Assembly (NCBI RefSeq): GCF_037392515.1 | Contig: NC_090291.1 | Span: 15,837,501-15,901,500 of the forward strand | DNA from: Haliotis asinina | Lineage: Eukaryota > Mollusca > Gastropoda > Lepetellida > Haliotidae | Length of the DNA: 64,000 nucleotides | Direction: 5' to 3' | Shown: positions 1-11,384 of the stretch, piece by piece | Layout: every line of letters begins with the position of its first letter | Position numbering within the stretch: the stretch's first letter is position 1 | Notes under the pieces: model-generated | The model's input: only the letters and a program-made list of their open reading frames with translations | What the model was told of the DNA's origin: nothing | The model's database searches: none | Translations under genes and position numbers: made by a program

Positions 1-32
1 GAAGTAAGGGTAGCCGCTCAGGATTCGGGTAA

Positions 33-100
33 AGTTTACCATGTAAACATTCATTGTTTACCATGAAAACATTTACTGTTTGCCATGAGAACGTTCATCA
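33..100. repeat. Short 22-bp tandem repeat, about 3 copies
   Basis: Three imperfect copies of a unit containing GTTTACCATGAAAACATT follow one another. Only a few units are visible and nothing indicates a function. Confidence 0.5.
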
Positions 101-491
101 GTGCGTCGCTTGTCTGGACCAAGCTTGGCTGAGGAAATTATGATGTAATCGAAGAAACAGGTGTTGCGCGAAGCTGTGTAGGGCATTAATGGGTATTTGT
201 CTTACTGAGAGTTTACCTGTGGTGTTGCAAACCTAGCCATGTTCGTTCACCACAAGCTGAAGAATCGTTGAATTTCCAGTGAGTATTTTTAACATGACTA
301 CCTGTAGATGTTTTATATACAGACCGCATGAACTCACCCAAGACAAATCAACATTTCTGAAACGGTGACACAACCCGTCTCGTCTGCTTAATTTCAACCA
401 CCTTTTGAAACATGGTCTTGAAATAGCCATCGACAAATTCACATATTGTTTTAGTATCACATTAACGTAAGAATAATTGCAATTAACTTAC

Positions 492-684
492 CTTTGAAAT
501 AGACCACGATAATCCAGAAATACGTATGTAAATTGAGTGATGACTGAGCGCGCGATATACGGTCTGCTTGCGACCAGTGTAGGCTGCGAAATGCGCCCAG
601 ACTGACGGGGAAACTGTTCTCACTCCCGGGTTTTGGCCCCAGGGCAAGTCCGTATTTCGCGCGAGCCTCAGAAGCCAGTACCAT
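492..684 (-). CDS. Possible 5' coding exon in a CpG-rich stretch (unrecognised)
   Basis: On the minus strand an ATG at 684-682 opens a reading frame of about 64 codons that runs into a good splice donor, CAAAG|GTAAGTTAA, with the GT at 491-490. The stretch 540-870 is visibly richer in CpG than its surroundings (for example TGAGCGCGCGATATACG), as expected near a promoter or first exon. The frame is also open upstream of the ATG. I do not recognise the peptide, and no second exon can be found because the window ends 491 bases away. It could equally be a non-coding CpG island with a chance donor. Confidence 0.22.
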
Positions 685-1499
685 AGCGACGCCTGGCGCG
701 GACAAACTGCAATCGGGGCTCGCACAAGTGGATGTGTGGTTGAGGAGGGGGAGGGAGGGTAGTAGACGAAGTCGTCATATTATGCCGTAACTCCGCCGAC
801 CTGAGGGGCAAAACGTTCCTTTGAAATGTTAGCTTCGCTGTGAGGAGCCAGCGGAGCGATACCAACCCGCGTGAAATGAGTTAGGGATACGGTATCGACG
901 GTGGCGGTGTTAGGAGCTTTTAGCCCATTGATTTCTTCTGTGCAAGATATCGCTCCTACAATAGCGAGTAATTACACGTCTCTTTTAATGCAACGCCCCA
1001 CTTACCCTGCAATAACCCCTCACCTACCTGTCTCCAGCGTCTAATTGATACTCCCATGGATTAATGCATTCAGACAGGTAACAATTAAAGGCGATTTGCA
1101 TACGAAATTGCAGGTGTGCAAATTCTGATTCAAAATAAGATCTGGTGTGTCTTGTGAAAGAATCTACAGCATCTTAAAGCCTTATACTTATCGGGTACAG
1201 CTTTGTAATCTTGTGCAATACTTTTACCGGAGTATTTCTTTTGAAGAACCGTTTTCCTTCTCTACGTTTGGAAAGTTTGACATACGGTTTTGTTCTAAAT
1301 ATGTAAAATATTCGAATAACATTCCTCTAAAAATACATAACATCTTTTTAAATATATCACACAGCTATAAAAACAGCATTGAAATCAGACCGCAAACATT
1401 AAATCAAGTGTTTGTTTCACAGCGGAACCTTAACAAACCGGACCTCTTTTATTGTTGACACCTGTGACAATAACGGACGCAAGGCACATACGTCTCACG

Positions 1500-1650
1500 A
1501 GCAAGTCAGTGAGTTTAGTTTCACACCGTTTTTAGCAATATTCCTGCGATATCACGTCTGTGAACACCAGAAAGGATTTCACACATTGTACCTATGTGCG
1601 GAGTCGAACCCGGGTGACGAGCGAACGCTTTAACCACTGAGCTTAAAACA
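1500..1650 (-). mobile_element. SINE family S1, near full length
   Basis: This is one of a family of about 150-bp tRNA-derived SINEs, here called S1. Read on its own strand, the family consensus has a pol III A box (TAGCCTAGTGG), a B box (GGTTCGATTCC), a body with GTGTGAAGCCCATTTCTGG, and a tail GCGGCGTAAAAC plus CTCACTCAC. This copy keeps the head, B box (GGGTTCGACTCC) and body. Its tail is partly eroded. Confidence 0.75.
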
Positions 1651-1835
1651 TTGTACACGTACGCCTTATGAAAAACTGGCAGAAATATGTGAAATATAAC
1701 ACGGTATTTCTAACCGCCTTGCATGCCTGCACCTGTGAATATTTATCAGTATGTAAATACTATTTGAAAAATTATGCATGCTCTATTTAGAATAGAAGTA
1801 TTTTCCTAACGATATCTATATGGTTTTTTTAATAC

Positions 1836-2092
1836 TAGACCTGTGACGATATATATTAGTATCGATAATCGTGATACATTATCGGACGACAAATATATCG
1901 ATGCTTTTTCTTATCGTGACACGTATCGTTGATCTTGACATTGTTAATTGTTTTGACGGTTATGTCAAAATATGCCCTGTTACTTATCAAAACAGAAAAT
2001 AACTAAAGATAGCATATCGTGATCGTATCGTATCGTTCCAAGATATCGCGATACGTACCGTATCGTGAATTTTCTATATCGTCACGCCTCTG
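1836..2092. mobile_element. hAT-like MITE with imperfect 8-bp target duplication
   Basis: A 257-bp element has inverted ends, TAGACCTGTGACGATATA on the left and CAGAGGCGTGACGATATA when the right end is reverse-complemented. It is flanked by TTTAATAC and GTTAATAT, an 8-bp target duplication matching at 6 positions (the shared core is TTAATA). The interior is full of CGATA/TATCG words. There is no reading frame, so it is a non-autonomous element. The hAT assignment rests on the 8-bp duplication and the CAG-type end. Confidence 0.6.
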
Positions 2093-2984
2093 GTTAATAT
2101 CCAACCTTAGAAACACAGCGTTCCAATTACATCAACATGGTATCTTGCATCATCGTCTGTGTTTAGAATACTCCACGGCACCTTCATCTTTTTCTTTAAA
2201 GTATAAATGTGGAGTACGGTAAGACTTGTAGCGGTAGAAACAGCGCCCGTTTTTAATCAGCATAGACCGATACATTTCAACATACTGTTTCATTCCTTGA
2301 TCGGTTCTTTGGAATACCCAGTCGTTCCTTTCTGTGCCATTTCGGAGGATGCTGCAATTACTTGAGTTGGGTGGGAAGAAGCCTGGAGCCATGGAGAAAA
2401 TGTGGACAAATTAGAGGGCAGCGATGCTAGAATTATGTCGACTAGAACTGTTAAATTCTGATGCTACTCCAGGCACTATCAATTATTATCTAATCCATGG
2501 AACAAAGCATTTGTGAGACCCACTGATGGCTATAATGGTCGCCCGAGCCCGGGGCTGTCTCACAGGGAGGTCGCGCATCACTGCCCGGCTAGACTTGGGG
2601 GGTGGGGACGGTCCCTAATGTACCCCCGGGGAACCAGTAGAACAATGGGGGCTCGTGCGGCAGATCAGTACGACTTATTTAATAAGTGTTTTATCAGTCT
2701 TTTGAAGTGTAGACCATTAGAGTTTGGGCATGGGTGGACTGAATGGTTTTGCTGGTGTAAAGGTGTACAGATTAGTTTATTTAGTGGTTCACCCTTTTGC
2801 CTCTCCGTTGGAACATGTTTGGTCACACCCACTGTCCTGACCCCCCGGGCGATACCTTGGACGTTGGAAAGGCCTTCGTTCACCTTCTGGTTGACAGGCA
2901 ACTGTAATGTTTTTCTTATAATTTATCTTTAGTTCTACAACCCATTTAAAGATGGCTTTCAGTGGACTTTACACTGGTAAATAC

Positions 2985-3265
2985 AGATCTTCGATATTTG
3001 GCAGTGCAGTGAATGTAGGTTGTTTCATATGTGAAAGTCTAGTGAATACAGGTAGTGTTGTATATGTGACAGTGTCGTGAATATAGTTTGTGCTATATAT
3101 GTGAAAGTGTAGTGAATTTAGGTAGAGTTATATGTGACAGTGTTGTGAATGCAGGTAGTGTTATATCTGAGAAGGTTTAGTGAATTTAGGTTATGTTATG
3201 CATGTGAAAAACTGAAAGTGTAGAGAATACAGGTTGTGTTAAATGTGACTCTTTAGTGACGAAAG
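2985..3265. repeat. Degenerate ~35-bp tandem repeat
   Basis: About seven to eight diverged units carry AGTGAATACAGGTTGTG and ATATGTGACAGTGT blocks alternating at roughly 35-bp spacing. The units are too diverged to give an exact period by eye. Confidence 0.6.
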
Positions 3266-3519
3266 GTTGTGGTATACGACAAAGAACTGAAGTACCAAAT
3301 TTAAGTACTAATAAGACAAAGAACAAGTAGTGTAATGCATATCATTTTTTACATAATCCTAATACTCTGTTGAACTAATTACAAGACAAAGGTCCAAAAT
3401 CGTGCTGGTTTTACACATTGTTACTTCATGAAACTTATGAGCCCAGGTATAGTGTAGACAAGGATATGGACTCAGACCCAACGTTGGACCGTGACACAGG
3501 TATCTGCTGAGCCTCCACA

Positions 3520-3612
3520 CATTACCCCAACCCATGCTGATCTTAGGAGGTGACTGGCATGTCATCTCATACCACCAGCACAGATCAATGCTCATGATGT
3601 CAACCAGTGGAC
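3520..3612 (+). mobile_element. Old SINE S2 fragment
   Basis: This stretch matches the middle of family S2 (defined at 4357), including CCCATGCTGATCTTAGGAGG and GATCAATGCTCATGATG. It is much more diverged than the other copies and looks like an old insertion. Confidence 0.45.
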
Positions 3613-4356
3613 TGTCTCTGGGTTTCATGAGGCCTTTTCGGCCCCCTAGAACTACTTCAGATTGTTGGAATTTACTTGAGAGAAATGTCCTGAACTATAT
3701 ATTGGAGGACTGATACGACTCGTAGCTATTGATATGTATTTTCTAACATTTCGAAGTCTTGGACATTTTGAACTACAGCACGTCTCAGTGTGTGACTAGA
3801 ATAGGATTAGAGATTATCAGAGATCATTGAGATTACTGATAAGTTATTAGTTTTAAATCAGTCTAGTTTTATATGCAGGAAGTAAACTGTGCTGAAAAAT
3901 ATCAACGAAATCAAAAGTTATAATGATAGTCATGATGCAACCGACATGCCTGTTGACAGACTTGAGATTTAGTAAAACAATAGTCACATCAGCAATATTG
4001 CTGCCACATCGTTACTAAAACAGATAATACATTAACACAGTTAATATTAGAGTATAAAATTTGTTGACAAAGCACAGTAAACAACAAGAATATCACAATT
4101 TGAAATGGCGTTTAACTTGAATTTATATAAGTATTTTTGGACTACGAGCTAAACATTTGACAGGCAAACAGATTTTATTTGTATAAGTGGCCATGGGTCA
4201 TTAGTACATGTGTAAAGGATTAACAACAGTTCGCTTCTTAAGTTCAATGCTACGTCACATTAGCAAACCAGTGTGACAACCCCATGTTTCATAATAGGCC
4301 TATGCCAAATATAATCCTCCGAACAGAACTTGGGTAAATCTGAACTTGCATTTATG
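3613..4356. other. AT-rich stretch, nothing recognised
   Basis: There is no convincing coding frame, splice-flanked exon or repeat family here. Stops are frequent in all frames. Confidence 0.4.
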
Positions 4357-4628
4357 GAGTGAGTGAGTGAGTATAGTTTTACGCCGCAGTTAGCAATATT
4401 CCAGCTATGTGGCGGCGGTCTGTAAATAATCGAGTCTGGACTATACAATTCAGTGATCAACAGCATGGGCTTCGATCTGCACAATTAGGAACTGATGACA
4501 TGTGTCAACCAAGTCATCGAACCTGACCACCCAATTCCGTTAGTCGCCTCTTACGACAAGCACAGTCATCTTTCATGGCAAGCATTGGTTGCTGAAGTCC
4601 TATTCTACCCCGAACCTTCACGGGTCCT
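4357..4628 (-). mobile_element. SINE family S2, near full length
   Basis: This is a second SINE family, here called S2. Read on its own strand it begins near CCGTGAAGGTCCGGGG and runs through GCTTGTCGTAAGAGGCGAC, GATCGATGCTCATGCTGTTG and GACTCGATTATTTACAGAC. It ends in the same tail as S1 (AATATTGCTGAGTGCGGCGTAAAAC plus CTCACTCACTC). In this copy the tail lies at 4357 and the head at 4628. Confidence 0.8.
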
Positions 4629-5258
4629 TCATTTATGGCTGGGCAGAAGGGAAAGTAATGTGGTTCAGGGACTGTGAGACGGACTATTGGGAGACTCGAA
4701 TCAGTTCTTGTCAACTGACTGGTGAATGTGGCCTCTGGAGGACGTGGCCACGACGTCATAGGGCATTTCTGGGGAGTGTGCGGGCAACGGCAACAGGCTA
4801 AGATGGTGTGAGTTGGAAGGACGTTCTGTACAGTTCCAGCTGGATGGGTTTGTCCCTGTGAAGCTGATAAAAGATACAAACCGGCAGGTGTTGTAGAAAT
4901 GGTATTTGAACCGAGAATGACGCCATGTAACGATGAGCTGTCAAATATCTGTTAACCACGACCAATGATATTCTTTCCTGAACACTGTTTCCCCTCCACA
5001 CCATAAAGCCTCCGCCATACAGCAGGAACGTCTGTAGCAAGAATCCGTCGTACACCACCCTCCCCATAAGTTTCTTATGTCTGTCAGTTTTACGTAATCG
5101 AAAGATTTCTAAAACAGTGTCTTAGGAACTTTATTAATCGTAAGAAAAGAAAATTATATTCAAGATGACAATATCGCCACAACGCGAGATGTTGGCCAAA
5201 AGCTCTGACAGTATTTCACGTTGAGCCATACGCCAAGACCGAGCGTGGATTATTCTAA

Positions 5259-5315
5259 CCAATCAAGCCTGCTCGAGTCGGGAGTGTATATATAGCCCGA
5301 GGGTACGCAGCACCT
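5259..5315 (+). promoter_or_regulatory. CCAAT/TATA promoter candidate
   Basis: A CCAAT box at 5259-5263 lies 23 bases upstream of a TATATATA box at 5287-5294, a spacing typical of a pol II core promoter, and the region is locally GC-rich. An ATG at 5339 gives only an eight-codon frame with an embedded CACGTG E-box. If there is a transcript, its coding part must be spliced from further downstream or it is non-coding. No downstream exon was recognised. Confidence 0.35.
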
Positions 5316-5456
5316 GCCGCACGGACTAAATCCAAGAGATGGACCACGTGACCGGCTTCGTTTAATACGTAATTGTAGTCCCAATGATATGGTAGTCTCA
5401 GTGCTGTAGGACACACGGAATCTTAATTTGTCTTACATTTCTCGAAACGTTAATCG

Positions 5457-5471
5457 GTGTGTGTGTGTGTC
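5457..5471. repeat. (GT)n microsatellite
   Basis: A short run of GT dinucleotides. Confidence 0.6.
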
Positions 5472-5834
5472 GTATAGAGCATTCTGTCAAAGACTTTTAA
5501 CAAAGTTCTTAATGTCAGAAGGATAGAAATCATCGCCTTGGCCTTCGGCGATTAATTTCGTCTTAATACAATATAGAACGTTGAAACATGCAGTTAGGTC
5601 GACTGAAATAAACACTGCACGTTGTTTTATGACTTCCAGTCAAATTTAATGCTTCTTTGGGTTACCTTACATATAACCATTTACATGTAATATCATCATT
5701 ATTAGTCTCCAAATGGAAATTCACACATGCGTTGATGTGCTGCTAAAGGCAGCAGCATTTGGTTACTGATACTGAATTAATCTAAGGTCCTGGCGAGTAG
5801 GTCCAAAGGTCTATTGCTCCCGGGTCCTGACTGG

Positions 5835-5955
5835 TTTGTTGTTTAACGCCGCACACGGCGACCTGTGAATAATAGAGCCAGGACCAGACAATATAGTGAT
5901 CAAAATCATGAGAATCGCACTACACAAATGGGACACGATGACATGTGAAGACGAC
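5835..5955 (-). mobile_element. SINE S2, partial
   Basis: The tail-proximal half of an S2 copy is present (TTTAACGCCGCA, CCAGGACCAGACAATA, GGGACACGATGACATGTG). A second scrap of the same family, ACGATGACATGTGTCTAC, lies at 6140-6200, so one insertion may have been broken up. Confidence 0.6.
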
Positions 5956-6689
5956 CTTCTGTCAGTCACGTCGCTGCCAACAGACCGAACCCATTCGAAT
6001 CAGTGGACATGGTTGCACTGACAATGGCTGTCCACTATAAGGTCTATAAACTCTAATTCTTTGAACCCTGAGTTGTTTGGCCACTGACTGCCAACTAACC
6101 ATATACCACAATCACTTTTCGCTGATAACGTCTCTGTCAAATGGGACACGATGACATGTGTCTACAAAGTCAGCGACTAGCCGGACCCTGATGAGACAAT
6201 CGCTGTTTGAAAATCGCAAGGATGTAGGTTTAGTTGTGAGAGGCAATAAAAAGACCAAATGTGTTTAGGTACAGTAAACTGGGTTTATATCGAACACCTT
6301 TCTGAAGAACTGATCTTTGTCCCGATCTGTATATTTTAATCGAATGCATTTAACGGGCTACGTTTAGTGGACCCTCTGAGATAGTTATGTATGTTTTTTT
6401 CACATTTAATATTTTTATGTGTGCTATTTTGGGGCAGTTTAGGGGGTTGAATTAAATGTGGCCAGAAATTTCTGCAAGTGAATTTGTCTTCTGTTTTTGC
6501 AAGAAAAGATCAATCATTCTCTGTGCCTCGGGTTCTGTCTTGGGTAACACAAAACCCCATTCAGAATAATGTTCTCTTGCGTGTTTAAAGCCCAAACTGA
6601 AAATGTTCTGTTTTAATCAAAATCCCAAATCGTCAACTGACACGTATAAGTTGGGTGTTTTAAAGTGGTACTTTGTATGTAAAGATTAG

Positions 6690-7912
6690 TCGACAGGAGT
6701 CCTAGTGTGCTCTGTGACACGTAAACGTTCAGCAGTAGGTGTCTTAAAGTGTTATATGACACGTGGAGGTTCTGCAGTGGGTGTCATTAAATGCTACAAG
6801 ACAGGTAAAGGTTCTGCGGTAGGTTTCTTAACGTGCAATGTGACACGTAGAGGTTCTGCAGTGGGTGTCATTAAATGCTACAAGACACGTAAAGGTTCTG
6901 CGGTAGGTGTTCAAACGTGCAATATGACACATGGAACCTCTGCAGTAATTTCCAAACGTGTTAGATGACATGTGGATGTTTGGCAGTAGGTGTTCTAAAG
7001 TGCACTATGACACATGGAGGTTCTGCGGTGGGTGTCAGTAAATGCTACAAGACACGTGAAGGTTCTGCAGTAGGTGTCCTAAAGTGCAATATGACACTTG
7101 GAGGTTCCGTAGTAAGTGTCCTAACGTCCATTTTGACACATGGAGGTTCTGCAGAAGGTGTCCTAAAGTGCAATATGACACTTGGAGCTTCTGCAGTTGG
7201 TGTCTTAACGTCCAGTATGACACATGGAGGTTCTGCAGAAGGTGCCCTAAAGTGCAATATGACACTTGGAGCTTCTGCAGTTGGTGTCTTAACGTCCAGT
7301 AAGACACATGGAGGTTCTGCAGAAGGTGTCCTAAAGTGCAATATGACACTTGGAGCTTCTGCAGTTGGTGTCTTAACGTCCAGTATGACACATGGAGGTT
7401 CTGCAGTAGGTGTCCTAAAGTGCAATATGACACTTGGAGCTTCTGCAGTTGGTGTCTTAACGTCCAGTATGACACATGGAGGTTCTGCAGAAGGTGTCCT
7501 AAAGTGCAATATGACACTTGGAGCTTCTGCAGTTGGTGTCTTAACGTCCAGTATGACACATGGAGGTTCTGCAGAAGGTGTCCTAAAGTGCAATATGACA
7601 CTTGGAGCTACTGCAGTTGGTGTCTTAACGTCCAGTATGACACATGGAGGTTCTGCAGAAGGTGTCCTAAAGTGCAATATGACACTTGGAGCTTCTGCAA
7701 TTGGTGTCTTAACGTCCAGTATGACACATGGAGGTTCTGCAGAAGGTGTCCTAAAGTGCAATATGACACTTGGAGCTTCTGCAGTTGGTGTCTTAACGTC
7801 CAGTATGACACATGGAGGTTCTGCAAAAGGTGTCCTAAAGTGCAATATGACACTTGGAGGTTCTGCAGTTGGTGTCTTAACGTCCAGTATGACACATGGA
7901 GGTTCAGTATGA
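6690..7912. repeat. 42-bp satellite organised as 84-bp dimers
   Basis: Units of 42 bp carry GACACATGGAGGTTCTGCAG or GACACTTGGAGCTTCTGCAG. From about 7130 the two variants alternate, giving an 84-bp higher-order unit with near-identical copies to 7912. The 5' part (6690-7080) is more diverged. Because 42 is a multiple of 3 and the unit lacks stops in several frames, long open frames appear on both strands (up to 315 residues). These are a by-product of the periodicity and not genes. Confidence 0.9.
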
Positions 7913-7917
7913 CAACC

Positions 7918-8143
7918 CAATTTTGCCACAAAAGGCGACAATGCTTGTCATAAGAGACGACAAACGGGATTGGCTGGTCAGGCTCTCTGACTTGTTTGAC
8001 ACATGTCATCGGTTCCCAATTGCGCAGACCGATGTTCATGATGTTGATCACTGGATTGTCTGGTCAAGACTCGATTATTAACAGACCGTCTCCATATAAC
8101 TGCAGTATTACCGAGTGCGGCGTAAAACTAAGCTCACTCACCC
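7918..8143 (+). mobile_element. SINE S2 inserted in the 42-bp satellite
   Basis: The S2 body and tail (GTCATAAGAGACGAC, GATGTTGATCACTGGATTG, GCGGCGTAAAAC) sit between satellite units. Satellite sequence (AACGTGCAATATGACACAT) resumes directly after the tail, so the SINE landed in an existing array. Confidence 0.8.
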
Positions 8144-8900
8144 CTAACGTGCAATATGACACATATATGATCTGCAGGAGGTGTGCTATATGACACGTAG
8201 GGGTTCTGTAGTTGTTGTCCAAATGTAGCATGTTACCCTTCAATGTACTTCAGTGAATGTCCTTGCGTACGTGACGCGAGGAAGCTGTGCAGTGGTCTTA
8301 CGAGTAGTACAAGTTAATTAAGTTATATTTCATATTTAAGGGCTTTTGGTTGGGTCTAACAACATGGTTCTAGTGGCATATAGTCTGTGAGATCAGTTAG
8401 ATCTTTTTTTCAATGAGTGTTATTTTATCATCAAACACAAATTTATTCAAATTAATCCAGAACGAGATCTGTTGCTATCAAAACGTGCCCAAACATGTCT
8501 TAACGTGACTCTTGACGTTGGGTTGTTTCATGAGATACTTGACATGTGAAGGTCCTACATTGGGTCTTAACGTGACTCTTGACGTTGGGTTGTTTCATGA
8601 GATACTTGACATGTGAAGGTCCTACATTGGGTCTTAACGCGACACTTGACATGTGAAGGTTCTACACTGGGTGTCCTAACGTGACACTTCACATGTGAAG
8701 GTTCTACAGCGAGTCCAACATTGACACTTGACTCTTCACTCTGAGTGTCCTCATGTGATACTTGACATGTGAAGGTCATGTATACTATAGGTGCATTCAC
8801 ATGTCACCTGAATGTGAACGTTCTGCACTGGATACCAGGAGGTGAAAGTTTCACAATGTGATCTTAAACATGACACGCAGGTTGTGAATGTTCCACTTTC
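8144..8900. repeat. Degenerate continuation of the 42-bp satellite
   Basis: Beyond the SINE, 8144-8220 still matches the array. Units at 8490-8890 carry diverged forms such as GACATGTGAAGGTTCTAC and GTCTTAACGTGAC. A 67-bp direct duplication is visible around 8500-8640. About 250 bp of unrelated AT-rich sequence lies between. Confidence 0.65.
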
Positions 8901-8954
8901 GGTTTCAACACTGAATCTATAACATTTTGATTTTTTGTTCGTTTGTGTAAAACC

Positions 8955-9105
8955 TCACTATTCCAGCTTTATGCAACGTGTCTGTAATTAATCGGATAAG
9001 CCATTGATTAACACGACATACATCGATCTACGCAATGGGATACGATGCGTTGTGCCATGACAGGCAGAATGACCAGCTGATTCTGTTAGTCGCCTCTTAT
9101 CATTG
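8955..9105 (-). mobile_element. SINE S2, diverged
   Basis: Recognisable blocks are CGATCTACGCAATGGGATACGATG and GTTAGTCGCCTCTTA. The tail is eroded. Confidence 0.55.
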
Positions 9106-9780
9106 TAATATTCTGCACAGATGCACGCTATTGGAATGTTCAACACATATAGCAATATCGGAGTGTTTCACGCATACATAAGATATGAGAACATATATAC
9201 GCTATGGCAATGTTCCACACAAATACATGTATATTCTTGAGAGTGTGGAATGCCATGTGGAAATGCTTAATTTGTTCTGTATGTGAATGTTACATGACAT
9301 ATGCATGTAGAAATACAACACAGGAATCAGACTTAACGACATGACACATGAAGAGGCCTTCATCCCAACCTAGGGGGAATACTATAAACATTTAACTATA
9401 AACTATTTAATTACCACCGGAAAATGTATTAGATGGGGACACTTTTTCCCCAAAGAAATATAAGAATATATTCAAATAAAGTCAAGTTTGATACAAAAAT
9501 GTTAATCTTGTCGCCGTGTACCACAAGCCACGAGAGATGACGGAAGAAAGAAAAAAATCTGCCAATATTTCCCGAGTCTCAAGGCCCCCACGACAGCAAG
9601 ACATGACAAAAAGATTTGAATCGTGTAAATATCCCGAGCGTCTGTCGCACCTGTGGGAATATTCTTCAGAAAAATATTAGCATTGTGATTTCTAAGTGTC
9701 TGAACATGTCCAGGTTTAGTATTCCAGGCATATTGTGTTAGCAACGAAATGACAGCAGTTCCGTAGCACCACCAGTGATG
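9106..9780. other. No recognised feature
   Basis: AT-rich sequence with no supported exon, element or array. Confidence 0.4.
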
Positions 9781-9795
9781 CCTTGAGTCGACACA

Positions 9796-9842
9796 ATGGC
9801 GGAGCTAGTAGACACTCGCGCAGATGGAGCACCGGAAGTGAG
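9796..9842 (+). CDS. Possible translation start exon (weak)
   Basis: ACAATGGCGG gives a strong Kozak context for an ATG at 9796, opening MAELVDTRADGAPEV before an in-frame TAG. An AG|GTAGAC just before that stop could act as a weak donor after 9842. The peptide looks like a typical animal protein N-terminus, but I recognise no family and the donor is poor. It could instead be an upstream open frame or chance. Confidence 0.22.
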
Positions 9843-10121
9843 GTAGACGCTGGAGCTGAGGGTGTTCCACCACTGACACGTCAAGGATGCTGCGGTCTAT
9901 CATTACCTCATAAAATACCAATGATTTTTTTCGCTCAGTTTTTTTTCTTCCATGTTTACTCCACACAAAAAACACATTCAGGACGTAACTGTATTTATTT
10001 AGACGCAGGTTCTGCTTTCCAAGAAAGTAAAATTTGTTCTTGATAATAATTTGAGATGTGGAATTATACTTCGATTTATCGATCCCAACTCTGTCAGTTT
10101 ACCACTAGAATATACTTTCAG

Positions 10122-10237
10122 GACTTTGAACTCAAGAATGGTAAATTTGTGTCAGCTGATAAAGTTTGTCCAACCACCGATTGCAGGAACTGCCTACATT
10201 CGTTTCAGAATATATGTCACCTCTTGGAAAAATGTAG
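10122..10237 (+). CDS. Possible cysteine-containing internal exon (unrecognised)
   Basis: The 116-bp stretch is bounded by an acceptor (TATACTTTCAG, ending at 10121) and a donor (AATGTAG|GTGAGA, GT at 10238). One frame reads through without stops and contains five cysteines, with VCPTTDCRNC followed by NICHLLEKC. A second frame is also open. I cannot name a domain. The splice signals are reasonable, but no confirmed partner exon exists; the start at 9796 would enter it in the other, cysteine-poor frame. Confidence 0.25.
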
Positions 10238-10349
10238 GTGAGATCAATTTTTCGAAAAAGACTACATATACCTACAAGGCTTGCCCATGCATATTTTATT
10301 GAAAGGATCAGGCACCTCTAGTAACTGCTAATTGTGAAATGTTGAATAA

Positions 10350-10920
10350 AACCTGCCTTGCACCTTCCGACGGCATTACACAGAATTCAGCCCTAGCAAT
10401 TTCTGCCTCCGATAATGGCGCTTGATAACAGAACGCGGGCACGGATCCGAGAGCTCAATTTTCACACCCGGCAGGCAAATAGGAAATAAGATTCTTCTGC
10501 CACCCGAGGCAGGCCTCGCTGTCGAAAGCGCCTGCCTTTGGCGGTAATAAGACCTGCCCTTCAATCTATCGCGATGACCCCCTCGGGCAAATCCAGATGA
10601 AAGAGCGGGCTGGCGAGAGAGAAGAGTTGTAAGCGAGTGGTGTATGTACCTATATGCGTGCTGGAACACATGAAAGCGGGCGGAGCGAGGGGGGAGGGAA
10701 ACCCAACGGCAAATTATTACACATAACTACTCAGGATTAAATTACAGAGGAGATTTGTGAGGTTTTTTCCTAGCATTCCCCCCTCGGCATGGTTTTCCAT
10801 TTCTGAAAAGCGCGTTTTTCACTTATTTTTCAGCTTTCGATCTGGGCAGCGAATCAGAGGCCTAATGAGCGGGTTCTTGAGATTGTATGAAGATTTAAAA
10901 ATATTGCCAGCACTTTCAGG
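10350..10920. other. GC-rich then AT-rich unassigned block
   Basis: 10376-10690 is GC-richer than its surroundings and free of the local repeat families. 10720-10920 is AT-rich with homeodomain-like TAAT words. An open minus frame at 10669-10376 has no recognisable content. It may be conserved non-coding DNA, but this cannot be judged without alignment. Confidence 0.3.
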
Positions 10921-11384
10921 AAAGACGTGAGTTTCGAAACATCGAACTGCACCAATAGAAATGGAAGCACCTAAGACAAAAGCTTCAAAGGCGGATACTA
11001 GTTCTCAAAAGCTCATACTACCAGACGAAGCACAACACACGTGGGCGTATTCCCGAACAAACTTTTAACCATTCTAGATTCAGTATGGCAGTTTGAATCA
11101 TTGAAGAAATCATCTTTCTATCGAATGTGAGTGAATGACGTTGTTGTGCTACGTAACAAGCCTAAGCTGATCACGCGTGACTATATCACAGATATCGACT
11201 GTACGATGATTAAATGCCTTTTTGTATTTGATCTGAATCTATCATCAGATCAAGCAGAGTGGTATCTTTCCTCAAGTGAGGAACTAGTTTTATTAATATG
11301 TCTCTATACTGCACACTGCAAAATCGTAGGTGGTTGTGCATCCCGTGCCTGACTCCATGATCACACCAAAAGTGGGTGACGTTA

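Noticed and set aside
6965-7953. Long open frames (up to 315 residues plus, 298 residues minus) as repetitive protein genes
   Set aside because: They lie wholly in the 42-bp satellite, are open on both strands at once, and have no splice or start context. They follow from the unit length.
10376-10669. 97-residue minus open frame
   Set aside because: The composition follows the GC-rich block. There is no family match that I recognise, and the sequence fits non-coding DNA equally well.
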